Positions 8,104 through 15,312 of a stretch of DNA of 34,611 bases are shown here, one piece after another; position 1 is the stretch's first letter, and the number at the start of each line of letters is the position of its first letter. The stretch covers positions 1 to 34,611 of the forward strand of contig JBBRYP010000051.1 of assembly GCA_038237515.1 (NCBI GenBank), read 5' to 3'. The notes under the pieces were generated by a model. That model was not told where the DNA came from. It searched no databases and saw nothing but the letters and a program-made list of their open reading frames with translations. This DNA comes from JBBQDZ01 sp038237515. Its GTDB lineage: Bacteria > Actinomycetota > Thermoleophilia > Gaiellales > Gaiellaceae. The position numbers and the translations under genes are program-made.

Positions 8104-10353
8104 GTGAGCGCAGTTGCCGGGGAGGCGCAGCTGGCCGGTGTGGCCTCTCCGGGAGCCGCCAAGCCCCCGGGACTGAGCCGCCCTGCGAAGTTCTACTTCG
8201 CTCTCGTGGCGACAGTCACGCTCGGAGTCGTCGTATCGCCGCTCGCCCGCCTCGACGCGGGCACGCGCGGATGGCCCACCTTCCTGGTTCTCGCCGCCTG
8301 CGCGGCGGCTGCCCAGCTCGTCGGCGGGGTGACGACGACCAGGAACCAGTCGTACAACACCTCGAGCGTCTTCCTCGTCGCAGGTGCGATCCTTCTGCCG
8401 CCTCCCCTGCTCGTGCTGCTCGGCCTCGTCCAGCACCTGCCCGAGTGGCTGAAGATGCGCTACGCCTGGTACATCCAGACGTTCAACATCTGCAACTTCA
8501 CGCTCGACGTCCTGGCCGCCTCCGCGACCTTCAAGCTCGCCGCCGGCAACTCCTCTCTCGCCGCCGTCGGGCACGCCCGGTGGGCCGGGGCGGCCCTGGC
8601 GGCGTGTCTCGTCTTCGTCGCGCTGAACCACTCGCTGCTCGCGACGATGCTCTACCTCGGTCGCGGACACTACCCCCGGGAGACGGGGCTCTTCTCTGCC
8701 GAGAGCCTCGCGACCGATCTGGTGCTCGCGGCGCTCGGGATCGCGATCTCGGCCTTCTGGCAGCTCAATCCCTGGTTGATCCTCTTCGGAGTCGCGCCGC
8801 TGGCGCTCATCCACCGCTCGCTGCACGTTCCGCAGCTCCAGGAACAGGCCAGAGTCGACCCGAAGACCGGTCTGTTCAACGCCAGGCACTTCTTCGCCGC
8901 TCTCACCGAGGAGCTCTCGCGGGCCCAGCGGTTCGATCGGCCGCTCGCCCTGATCATGGCGGACCTCGACCTGCTGCGGGACATCAACAACACCTACGGA
9001 CACCTCGCAGGGGACGCGGTGCTGGGCGGAATCGCAGACGTCTTCCGGTCGGAGCTGCGGCACTACGACCTGCCGGCCCGCTTCGGGGGCGAGGAGTTCG
9101 CGCTGCTCCTCCCGGAGACGACGCCCGAGGAGGCGCACGAGATCGCAGACCGCATCCGTCGTGCCGTCGCGGTCCGCGAGTTCGAGATCGAAACCTCGAG
9201 TGAGCCGATCAGGGCGACGATCTCGATGGGCGTCGCCGCGTACCCGCGGGACGCGAAAGATCAGAACGAGCTCGTGCACCGGGCCGATCTCGCCGTCTAC
9301 CGGGCGAAGCTCCAGGGCCGCAACAGGGTTCTCTTCGCAAGCCCGGAGCCGCTTTCCGAGCGGCCTGATAGACGGAACCCTCTCGTCGCCGTGGCAGCTA
9401 CGACCGAAGTGGTTCGCGCGGCGGCCCGCCGCGCCGACGCGCGCCGCCCGGTGGGGGTCGAGCGGCGGCAGCCGTTCCCGACCACCACCCGCGGGCCACG
9501 CTTCCTCGATCTACCCTCCCCGCTTGCCGCGCTCGTTCTGGCCGTGGCCGCCGCCGGCGTGACGGGCGGTGCACTCGGCGTCGTCTACGGCGGCACGACC
9601 CACCTCGCCGGGCTCCTTGCGGTCGTCGGACTCGTTGGCATTGGGCAGATTCTCGCCCTGGAGGTCAAGCACGGGTCGATCTCGGTCGTCTCGGTGGGAG
9701 CGATCACCGGGGCGGCGCTCTTCGGGGCGCGGGCGGCTCTCCTTCTCGCTGCGATCCAGGCGATCATCGAGTGGATCGCGCGGCGGGCGCCGCTGCGTCG
9801 GTTCGTGTTCAACATCTCGATGCTCACGCTGGCCTTCCTCGCTGCGGCGGGGGTCTTCGCCGCTGCGCAGGCCTCGACGCTCGGCGACACCGGGCTCGTC
9901 CTCGGCGGGATCGTCGCCGGCCTCGCCTACTTCGTAGTCGACAGCGGGCTTCTCAGCCTCGCGCTTGCCTTCGAGGGGCGGCAGCGAGCCGCTGCCGTCT
10001 GGACAGAGCGCTTCGCCTGGCTTGCCGGGCACTACCTCGGCTATGGACTCCTGGGCGGAGTCGTTGCTCTTGCCTACCACGCTGTCGGCCTGTACGCGCT
10101 TCTCGTCGCTGCCGTACCCCTACTCCTGATGCGGAGGACGCAGGCGGACTGCCTCGCACACACGCAGCGAAGTGCGGAGCAGCTCCGTGAGGCGGCCGAG
10201 ACGATCCAGAGCCAGAACGTCTCGCTCGAGCGCGCGAAGAAGCTTCTGAGAGAGCGCTCGACCGCCATGGACGGCCTCTCGGCCAGCGTCGATGCGCGAG
10301 GTCCCCACGCCGCCCGGCTGGCAAGCTCGGCCTCCCGGACGCGGTGCTCCTGA
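8104..10353 (+). CDS. Membrane diguanylate cyclase with truncated HD-GYP tail
   Basis: 749 residues that should make c-di-GMP from GTP. Order: hydrophobic module with several TM segments (about 28-240); GGDEF domain (about 245-410) with DLDLLRDINNTYGH, GGEEF at 328-332 and an I-site RHYD exactly five residues before it; linker; second hydrophobic module (about 467-676); coiled coil (about 680-730); then SASVDAR and a short nonsense tail. The tail is the start of a linker/HD-GYP domain that breaks off. Its continuation is visible in another frame (see pseudogene). GTG 8104 is chosen because GGGAGG lies 6 nt upstream. Cyclase activity and product inhibition look intact; degradative activity from this polypeptide should be lost. 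Confidence 0.9.
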   Translation: MSAVAGEAQLAGVASPGAAKPPGLSRPAKFYFALVATVTLGVVVSPLARLDAGTRGWPTFLVLAACAAAAQLVGGVTTTRNQSYNTSSVFLVAGAILLPPPLLVLLGLVQHLPEWLKMRYAWYIQTFNICNFTLDVLAASATFKLAAGNSSLAAVGHARWAGAALAACLVFVALNHSLLATMLYLGRGHYPRETGLFSAESLATDLVLAALGIAISAFWQLNPWLILFGVAPLALIHRSLHVPQLQEQARVDPKTGLFNARHFFAALTEELSRAQRFDRPLALIMADLDLLRDINNTYGHLAGDAVLGGIADVFRSELRHYDLPARFGGEEFALLLPETTPEEAHEIADRIRRAVAVREFEIETSSEPIRATISMGVAAYPRDAKDQNELVHRADLAVYRAKLQGRNRVLFASPEPLSERPDRRNPLVAVAATTEVVRAAARRADARRPVGVERRQPFPTTTRGPRFLDLPSPLAALVLAVAAAGVTGGALGVVYGGTTHLAGLLAVVGLVGIGQILALEVKHGSISVVSVGAITGAALFGARAALLLAAIQAIIEWIARRAPLRRFVFNISMLTLAFLAAAGVFAAAQASTLGDTGLVLGGIVAGLAYFVVDSGLLSLALAFEGRQRAAAVWTERFAWLAGHYLGYGLLGGVVALAYHAVGLYALLVAAVPLLLMRRTQADCLAHTQRSAEQLREAAETIQSQNVSLERAKKLLRERSTAMDGLSASVDARGPHAARLASSASRTRCS

Positions 10354-10440
10354 AGGCGGCGCGCCTGAGCGAGTCGGAGTAGAGGCTGATGCAGCGCCAC
10401 GCCGCGGAGGGGCGCGCGGATCAACGGCCGGCTCGGCTTG
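10285..10440 (+). pseudogene. Remnant of HD-GYP domain after the GGDEF gene
   Basis: In frame +2 relative to the GGDEF gene, 10320 onward reads GKLGLPDAVLLKAARLSESE, stop (10380-10382), then RLMQRHAAEG. A further frame change gives ARINGRLGLLPD. Together these match the HD-GYP core (HDIGK-G-PD-LLK-G-L-E-W-M-HP-GA-I-). The stop sits where a Trp is usual (TGG to TAG). The segment with the first metal ligands, between SVDAR and HDI, is deleted. At least one deletion, two frame changes and one nonsense change are needed to explain it. Confidence 0.8.
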
Positions 10441-10484
10441 CTCCCCGATCCCCGACGTGGCGCGTCAGCGTGCTATGGGCAATC

Positions 10485-10512
10485 TTGCGCTTTGGTGAGA
10501 ACGCTCTACTCT
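10485..10512 (+). promoter_or_regulatory. Promoter of the HNH-repeat gene, leaderless-type
   Basis: TTGCGC, 16-nt spacer, TACTCT; the start ATG lies 7 nt after the -10 box, so the mRNA should begin at or near the ATG. The segment TCTACTCTCCTA (10505-10516) recurs with one change at 34432-34443, and TTGC-CTT recurs upstream of both. Confidence 0.5.
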
Positions 10513-10519
10513 CCTAGAC

Positions 10520-11203
10520 ATGGGTCGCAAGCGGAGAGCCGGCGCGGCTGCCCGGATCGACCCGGATGCCCTCGCCGCCTTCCAGGCCGGCCTGCGCCGC
10601 CGCTATTCGGACGAGTGGATCCTCGAGGAGCTTCGATCTGTCGCCGGCCGCCTAGGGCGATCGCCGACGATGCGCGAGTTCGAGGCCGATCAAGAAGCGG
10701 GCATCCATCCCCAGACGGTGATCGAGCGTTTCGGGAGCTGGAACGCCGCCAAGCGCCGGGCCGGCCTCGTCCCGCGCCGCTTCGCGACCCGTGAGGAGCT
10801 CCTGTCGCTCCTTCGCGACCTCGGGGAGCAACTGGGGCGCGTGCCCATCGCCCGCGACCTCGACGAGAGGCGCTTCTCGCTGCCCTCGAAGTCCCTCTAC
10901 TGGCACACGTTCGGCTCGCTTCGCAACGCTCTTCGCGAGGCCGGCTTCGACGTGCCGGTGGGGGAGGAGCGGCTCGAGCGCGCGATCGAGCAGGGCGCGG
11001 CGCTCGCGCGGCGGCTGCGGCGGCTCCCGAAGTTCGCCGACTGGGCGGCGGCCCGGCGCTCCGACACGGCACTGCCGACGGAGTGGCAGGTGTACCGGAT
11101 GTTCGAGGCGAGACGGGGTGCCTGGGCGAGCTTCCAGTTCCTGATCCGGGAGCGCCTCGAGCAGGAAGGCGCGACGGTGGAGGACGACGGCTCGGTGAGT
11201 TGA
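10520..11203 (+). CDS. Homing endonuclease-associated repeat (HNH_repeat) protein
   Basis: 227 residues. Two clear repeats and one degenerate repeat of about 55-60 residues are visible. Repeat 1 (about 28-85) has RLGRSPTMREFE and ends SWNAAKRRAGL. Repeat 2 (about 91-150) has QLGRVPIARDLD and ends SLRNALREAGF. Repeat 3 (about 155-215) has RLRRLPKFADWA and ends AWASFQFLIRERL. These small helical modules flank nuclease domains in homing endonucleases and are thought to bind DNA. No HNH, GIY-YIG or LAGLIDADG nuclease motif is present, so a DNA-binding or regulatory role is inferred. It is preceded by a leaderless-type promoter and is convergent with the amidotransferase gene. Confidence 0.75.
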   Translation: MGRKRRAGAAARIDPDALAAFQAGLRRRYSDEWILEELRSVAGRLGRSPTMREFEADQEAGIHPQTVIERFGSWNAAKRRAGLVPRRFATREELLSLLRDLGEQLGRVPIARDLDERRFSLPSKSLYWHTFGSLRNALREAGFDVPVGEERLERAIEQGAALARRLRRLPKFADWAAARRSDTALPTEWQVYRMFEARRGAWASFQFLIRERLEQEGATVEDDGSVS

Positions 11204-11228
11204 CTGCTTTGCGCGGCCTTCAAGTGCG

Positions 11229-11244
11229 CCGGCTCATCGGCCGG
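11229..11244. terminator. Small hairpin between convergent genes
   Basis: CCGGC-TCATCG-GCCGG lies in the 55-bp gap between two converging genes. The stem is short and has no T-run; a weak bidirectional terminator is possible. Confidence 0.25.
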
Positions 11245-11258
11245 AGCGGCCCCCCGGC

Positions 11259-12056
11259 TCAGAGAGACGCCGTGGCGGCGAGAGCCTCGAGGCGGCGCAG
11301 GCAGACGTCTCCTTCGCCCGGGGCGCGCACGGAGGGGAGCGAGGCCTCCTGGAAGCGGCGGTCGGGCGCGAAGCGCTCGCGCCGCGCGATCCGGCCGCGG
11401 GCGAGCACCGCGATCGTCCCCTCGCCGAGCTCGGACTTACGGAGCGTGATCCCCGTATATCGCTCGGCTACCTCGAGCGCCCGCAACGTCGACGCGAAGA
11501 TCGTCTCGTCCCTGCCCTCGCCGAGCCAGACGGGCCGGCCGACGCCGCGCGCGAGATAGAGGGTAGCGTCGCGTCGCTCGTCGATCCAGGCGGCGGCCAT
11601 CGAGCCCCGCAGCTGCTCGAGCGCACGCGGGCTCGAGCCGGACACCTCGGCAACGGCGAAGATCGCCTCCGAGTCGACGGTCATGTCAGGTTCGGCGCGC
11701 TCGATCGAGTGGGCAGCGAGGAGCTCGTCGTCGTTGAAGATGATCCCGTTGTGAATCCCGACGACGCTGCCGTGGCGGACCGGGTGGTTGTTCGCAGCGA
11801 TCGTGGGGTGCCCCTTCGTATAGTCGCGGACGTGCAGGAGCGCCTGGGTCGCCGTCTGGGGGATTTCGACCTGCTCGAGGAGCGCGCTGGCTCCTGAACG
11901 CTGCTTGTGCACCGTCACCGGTCCGGAGTCTCCCCGGTGGGCGTAGCCGGCCGCGTCGGCGCCGCGCTCCGCGATGGCGGCCAGCAGCGCCTGGGCCGTC
12001 AGGCGTCGGCCGACGGTGCTGGCGCTGTTGAGGCTGTATCCCGCGATGCCGCACAT
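11259..12056 (-). CDS. Class II (Ntn) glutamine amidotransferase domain protein
   Basis: 265 residues with the N-terminal nucleophile Cys2 (MCGIAGY), ERGADAAGYAHRG, and the GIHNGIIFNDDEL and DSEAIFAV motifs of the glutaminase domain of GlmS/PurF-type enzymes. The sugar isomerase (SIS) or PRTase half is absent, so this is a stand-alone glutaminase domain; an acceptor partner is not in the neighbourhood. Product and pathway unknown. The ATG at 12054-12056 lies 6 nt behind a TAGGAT -10 box on the minus strand, with no SD, so it is probably leaderless. Confidence 0.85.
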   Translation of the reverse strand: MCGIAGYSLNSASTVGRRLTAQALLAAIAERGADAAGYAHRGDSGPVTVHKQRSGASALLEQVEIPQTATQALLHVRDYTKGHPTIAANNHPVRHGSVVGIHNGIIFNDDELLAAHSIERAEPDMTVDSEAIFAVAEVSGSSPRALEQLRGSMAAAWIDERRDATLYLARGVGRPVWLGEGRDETIFASTLRALEVAERYTGITLRKSELGEGTIAVLARGRIARRERFAPDRRFQEASLPSVRAPGEGDVCLRRLEALAATASL

Positions 12057-12062
12057 GATTCG

Positions 12063-12068
12063 ATCCTA
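12063..12068 (-). promoter_or_regulatory. -10 box of the amidotransferase gene, leaderless-type
   Basis: TAGGAT on the minus strand is separated from the ATG by 6 nt (CGAATC). No clear -35. Confidence 0.5.
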
Positions 12069-12233
12069 GGAGTGTTTCCGGACGATCGACCCCGGTTCGT
12101 GAGGACCAAGTGTAGTCCCTGTTTGTTTGGACGAGCGGGATCTGCCTCGGGTTAGTTCGGAGTTTGTAACACCCGGTGGGCATCCCCCGTTCGAGGGTTC
12201 CCCGGCCGGAGGGCGGGCGCCGATACCTCGACC

Positions 12234-13187
12234 GTGGATCACCAGCCGCTCACCGAGGTTCCGGTCGACGACGAGGGAGCCGCCGAGGCCCGACTCGAGC
12301 TCCTTCCTCCGCTCGACGCCGTCGACGAGGAGGAACCCGAGGCCGCCGAGGCGATCGGCGCCGCTCAGACGCAGGATCCTCTCAAGCTCTACGTGCGCCA
12401 GATCGGCAATGGCCCCTTGCTCAAACCGGCGGAGGAGCGCGAGCTCGCGCGCCGCAAGGACGAGGGCGACGAGGATGCAAAGCGGCGTCTGATCGAGTCG
12501 AACCTGCGGCTCGTGATGTCGATCACGCGCAACTACACGAAGGCGAGCGTCCCGTTGCTCGACCTCATCCAGGAAGGGAACCTCGGTCTCATCCGGGCTG
12601 TCGAGAAGTTCGACTACACGATGGGCTACAAGCTCTCCACCTACGCGACCTGGTGGATCCGCCAGGCTGTCACGCGGGCGCTTGCCGACCAAGGGCGCAC
12701 GATCCGCCTACCGGTTCATGTCGCCGAGCAGGTGAAACGGGTGATGCGCGCACGGCGCGTCCTCGCCCAAAAGCTGAACCGTGAGCCGCTGCTCGAGGAG
12801 GTCGCCAAGGAGGCTGGTTTCCCGGAGCGGCGCGTTCAGGAGCTGTTCGACCTGGTCGAGGACCCGGTGAGTCTCGAGACGCCCGTCGGAGACGGCGAGA
12901 GCGTCTACGCCGACTTGCTCGAGGACCCCAACGCCGACCGGCCCGACGATGTCACCGCCCTGCGGCTACGGGCGACCGAGCTCGAAGGCGCACTGGAGCA
13001 GCTGAACCCACGCATGCGCGAGGTGCTGGCGCTCCGCTTCGGTCTCGACGGTCGGTCTCCCCTGACCCTCGAGCAGGTGGGCAAGGGCCTCGGAATCACC
13101 CGCGAACGTGTGCGCCAGCTCGAGTCACGGGCCCTGCGGGAGCTCCGCGTCGTTGCCCCCGACCTGCAGCTCTACCTGCGCTCCTGA
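12234..13187 (+). CDS. RNA polymerase sigma factor, RpoD/SigA family (group 2-like)
   Basis: 317 residues. Acidic N-terminus (about 1-42), then region 1.2 DPLKLYVRQIG (about 48-58), region 2 with NLRLVMSITRNYTKASVPLLDLIQ and KLSTYATWWIRQAV, region 3, and region 4 with the HTH TLEQVGKGLGITRERVRQLESRAL. There is no region 1.1, in contrast to the neighbouring sigma gene, so this looks like a group 2 alternative sigma resembling the principal one. GTG start at 12234; the nearest GGAGGG is about 20 nt upstream, so the start is not firmly supported. It converges with the other sigma gene over a symmetrical inverted repeat. Confidence 0.9.
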   Translation: MDHQPLTEVPVDDEGAAEARLELLPPLDAVDEEEPEAAEAIGAAQTQDPLKLYVRQIGNGPLLKPAEERELARRKDEGDEDAKRRLIESNLRLVMSITRNYTKASVPLLDLIQEGNLGLIRAVEKFDYTMGYKLSTYATWWIRQAVTRALADQGRTIRLPVHVAEQVKRVMRARRVLAQKLNREPLLEEVAKEAGFPERRVQELFDLVEDPVSLETPVGDGESVYADLLEDPNADRPDDVTALRLRATELEGALEQLNPRMREVLALRFGLDGRSPLTLEQVGKGLGITRERVRQLESRALRELRVVAPDLQLYLRS

Positions 13188-13247
13188 GCTACTTTCTCCC
13201 GCGCGAGCGGACGGTCTCGCGCAACGTTTCCGGGCCGAGGTAGCTCA
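13185..13247. terminator. Symmetrical inverted repeats between two sigma genes
   Basis: TGAGCTAC (13185-13192) and GTAGCTCA (13240-13247) form a perfect 8-bp inverted repeat that contains the TGA stop of each converging gene. Inside it GCGCGAG (13201-13207) and CTCGCGC (13216-13222) form a 7-bp hairpin with an 8-nt loop. It is a candidate bidirectional terminator, without a long T-run on either side. Confidence 0.5.
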
Positions 13248-14309
13248 GAGCTGGACGGACTCCATCTCGCGCAGCGTGGCGAGGCGGCGGAGGGTCTCGA
13301 CCTCGATCTGGCGGACCCGCTCGCGCGTCAGGCCCAGGCGGCGGCCGATCTCCTCGAGCGTCTTCGGCTCGTAGTCCGAGAGACCGTAGCGTAGGACGAG
13401 CACCTGTCGCTCCCGGTCCGAGAGGGCGGAGAGGGCGTTCGCGAGCGCCTCGCTTCGCAGCGAGAGCTCCACCTGCTCCTCCGGGAGCAAGCCTTCGCCG
13501 GCGACGAAGTCGCCGAGGACGGCGTCGTCGGTCTCGCCGACCGGCTGGTCGAGGCTCGCGGCCGCACGCGCCGCCGCCCGAACCTCCCGGGCCTGCTGGA
13601 TCGGCAGGCTCGCCTCGGCGGCGATCTCGTCGAGGGTCGGTTCGCGCCCGAGTTGCGTCCAGAGGTTCCTCTCGGCACGGTTCATCTTCTGGAGTCGCTC
13701 GACGATGTGCACGGGCATCCGGATCGTCCGCGCCTTGTCGGCGAGGGCGCGGGCGACGGCTTGACGGATCCACCAAGTCGCATAGGTCGAGAACTTGTAG
13801 CCCCGGCGCCAGTCGAACTTCTCGACTGCTCGGATCAGCCCCAGCGTCCCCTCCTGGATCAGGTCCAGGAAAGGTAGACCCTGGTTGCGGTAGTTCTTCG
13901 CGATCGACACGACGAGCCGCAGGTTCGACTGGATCATCCGCTGCTTCGCCTCCGGGTCGCCGCGCTCGATCCGCTTCGCCAGCTCGACCTCCTGCGGAGC
14001 CGTGAGCAGAGCATGGCGCCCCGCCTCGCGCAGGAAGAGCTGGAGCGCGTCGGTCGTCGACTCGACCGGAGCGACGGCGGCCGGGGGTGGGGGAGGAGCC
14101 TCCGGCAGATCCGTGTCCACGACGTCGATCCCCCGTTGCTCGAACTCGCGGTAAACGGCATCCACCTCGAGCGCGTCGAGCGCCAGCGGCTCCAGGATCT
14201 CGGTCAGCTCGGCCTGGCGCACCGACCCGGACTGCTCCGCTGCCTCGAGGAGCTGCACAAGCTCCTCCGTTTGAAATGCGAACGACTCGAGTCCGACCGT
14301 CACCGACAT
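13245..14309 (-). CDS. rpoD: Principal-type RNA polymerase sigma factor
   Basis: 354 residues. The N-terminal ELVQLLEAAEQSGSVRQAEL... is region 1.1 of primary sigma factors (about 10-60). Then a Pro-rich linker (PEAPPPPPAA), region 1.2 (DALQLFLREAGR), region 2 (NLRLVVSIAKNYRNQGLPFL, YKFSTYATWWIRQAVARALA), region 3, and region 4 with TLEEIGRRLGLTRERVRQIE. Having region 1.1 makes it the likelier housekeeping sigma of the two. The ATG at 14307-14309 abuts GGGAGG, too close for an SD; the in-frame GTG at 14301-14303 stands 6 nt after GGGAGG and may be the real start. The frame extends upstream but that part has no family similarity. Confidence 0.93.
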   Translation of the reverse strand: MSVTVGLESFAFQTEELVQLLEAAEQSGSVRQAELTEILEPLALDALEVDAVYREFEQRGIDVVDTDLPEAPPPPPAAVAPVESTTDALQLFLREAGRHALLTAPQEVELAKRIERGDPEAKQRMIQSNLRLVVSIAKNYRNQGLPFLDLIQEGTLGLIRAVEKFDWRRGYKFSTYATWWIRQAVARALADKARTIRMPVHIVERLQKMNRAERNLWTQLGREPTLDEIAAEASLPIQQAREVRAAARAAASLDQPVGETDDAVLGDFVAGEGLLPEEQVELSLRSEALANALSALSDRERQVLVLRYGLSDYEPKTLEEIGRRLGLTRERVRQIEVETLRRLATLREMESVQL

Positions 14310-14588
14310 CCTCCCGCCTGCTCTGTGGAGCGAATCAAGCTTCGCTGCCCCCTCTCCCGTTTGGCGTGACGATACGCGGTCACTCCTGCCCGTGCCAGCC
14401 CCCCGGCGAAACCCGAAGCGCCGGTTCGTCACTTCCTGCGCCCGAAGCTGCGACGCACGATAACCAGTGTTATGTCAAGTCGAGCTGCGGGAGTGGCTTC
14501 GGGTCATGCAAGGCCCCTGCCTCCGCCGGATCTCTGCCGCAACGAACGCTTCGGCAGCATGCACGTGCCACCAGGGTTCCGGCCGCGC

Positions 14589-14641
14589 TAGTCCACAAGT
14601 CTCTCCACAGGCTGCAAGAAAGTCTGTGCAAATGTGGAGAA
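14589..14641. promoter_or_regulatory. Cluster of three TCCACA (DnaA-box-like) motifs
   Basis: TAGTCCACA (14589-14597), CTCTCCACA (14601-14609) and, on the minus strand, TTCTCCACA (14641-14633). The first and third each differ by one base from TTGTCCACA or TTATCCACA; the middle one differs by two or more. They may be DnaA binding sites in the rpoD upstream region, or chance. Confidence 0.3.
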
Positions 14642-14879
14642 TTGAACTTTTCGCAAAGAGCGGCCTTTGCCGTTTCCAAGCTCTTGCCACCGCCGGACGT
14701 GTCTCCTACTGTCCCCCTTGCGCCGAGCACGGAGCGCGAGTAGGTCGAAGCCAGTCCCGGGGACCGTACGCGGAAGCGGAAAGTCTGCGAGGCGGGTCGA
14801 CGAAAGCGAAACCGGCTCGGCGAATTTCTTTGGATCCGGGCCTGCCTCAGGTGCCCGCCTCGTTCGCGCCTCCCGCGGT

Positions 14880-14885
14880 TACCAT
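14880..14885 (+). promoter_or_regulatory. -10 box of the small two-TM gene, leaderless-type
   Basis: TACCAT ends 6 nt before the GTG at 14892, again with no SD between. Confidence 0.4.
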
Positions 14886-14891
14886 CCGCCT

Positions 14892-15116
14892 GTGCCGCAC
14901 CTGCCGAAGCCGCCGAGCATCGATCACGGGATCGTTTCCTTCCTCTGGGGCTTCGGGCTCGGGCTGTTCCTCTGGTTGGGAATGCTCGCGGTCGGCGTCT
15001 CCGGCGGCACTGCGATCGTGCTCGCGGTCGTCGCGGCGCTCGGGATCTTCCTCTTCGTCCGCCTGCGCGGCGAGGACGAGCCGCGACGTCAGCCGCCGCG
15101 CGACCGCGCCGGCTGA
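14892..15116 (+). CDS. Small membrane protein with two TM segments, unknown
   Basis: 74 residues from GTG 14892. After a short polar start (HLPKPPSIDHG) come two hydrophobic helices, about 14-32 (IVSFLWGFGLGLFLWLGML) and about 36-54 (SGGTAIVLAVVAALGIFLF), then a basic/acidic tail RLRGEDEPRRQPPRDRAG. The frame is open further upstream but that part is low-complexity Arg/Ser translation. The -10 box 6 nt upstream supports the GTG. No family recognised. Its 3' end overlaps a short minus-strand frame by 28 nt. Confidence 0.6.
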   Translation: MPHLPKPPSIDHGIVSFLWGFGLGLFLWLGMLAVGVSGGTAIVLAVVAALGIFLFVRLRGEDEPRRQPPRDRAG

Positions 15117-15271
15117 GCCCCGAGCGCCAGCAGGAGCCTCTGCGTGAGCTCACCGCCGAGCTTTGTCTCCAGACGCGCGTCCGCAGCGGCACGAAACTCG
15201 GCGGCGGTGCGGGCGTCAGGGGCGCACGAGCGCGAGAGACGAGCCGGGAGCTGAGGGTCGGGAGGGCTCAT
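15089..15271 (-). CDS. Small hypothetical protein, 60 residues
   Basis: Open frame from ATG 15269-15271 on the minus strand, 41 bp downstream of the membrane-protein gene at 15313-15975, with AGGA about 6 nt before the ATG. The centre, RTAAEFRAAADARLETKLGGELTQRLLLAL, would form amphipathic helix; the ends are Pro/Arg-rich. No homology recognised. It overlaps the plus-strand small membrane gene by 28 nt. It may be the second gene of a two-gene unit or a chance frame. Confidence 0.35.
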   Translation of the reverse strand: MSPPDPQLPARLSRSCAPDARTAAEFRAAADARLETKLGGELTQRLLLALGAQPARSRGG

Positions 15272-15312
15272 CGGTTCCTGCCGCGGGTATCGGCGCCGCG
15301 GCCGATCGCGCT

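Larger units (their letters stand above)
14310..14891. other. 582-bp stretch without a supported gene, upstream of rpoD
   Basis: No frame here looks like protein. It contains the likely rpoD promoter area: a TTGACA on the minus strand at 14479-14474 overlapping the inverted repeat ATAAC-CAGT-GTTAT (14461-14474), though no well-spaced -10 was found. It also holds three near-DnaA-box sequences at 14589-14641. Composition drops to lower GC around 14600-14660, consistent with a regulatory stretch. Confidence 0.5.

Noticed and set aside
7756..9279. 507-residue minus-strand frame opposite the GGDEF gene
   Set aside because: Arg/Glu/Asp-rich antisense translation typical of high-GC genes; the plus strand encodes a clear GGDEF domain.
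14460..14660. Chromosome origin, because of DnaA-box-like motifs
   Set aside because: No dnaA, dnaN, recF or rpmH nearby, only three imperfect boxes and no long AT-rich unwinding element.
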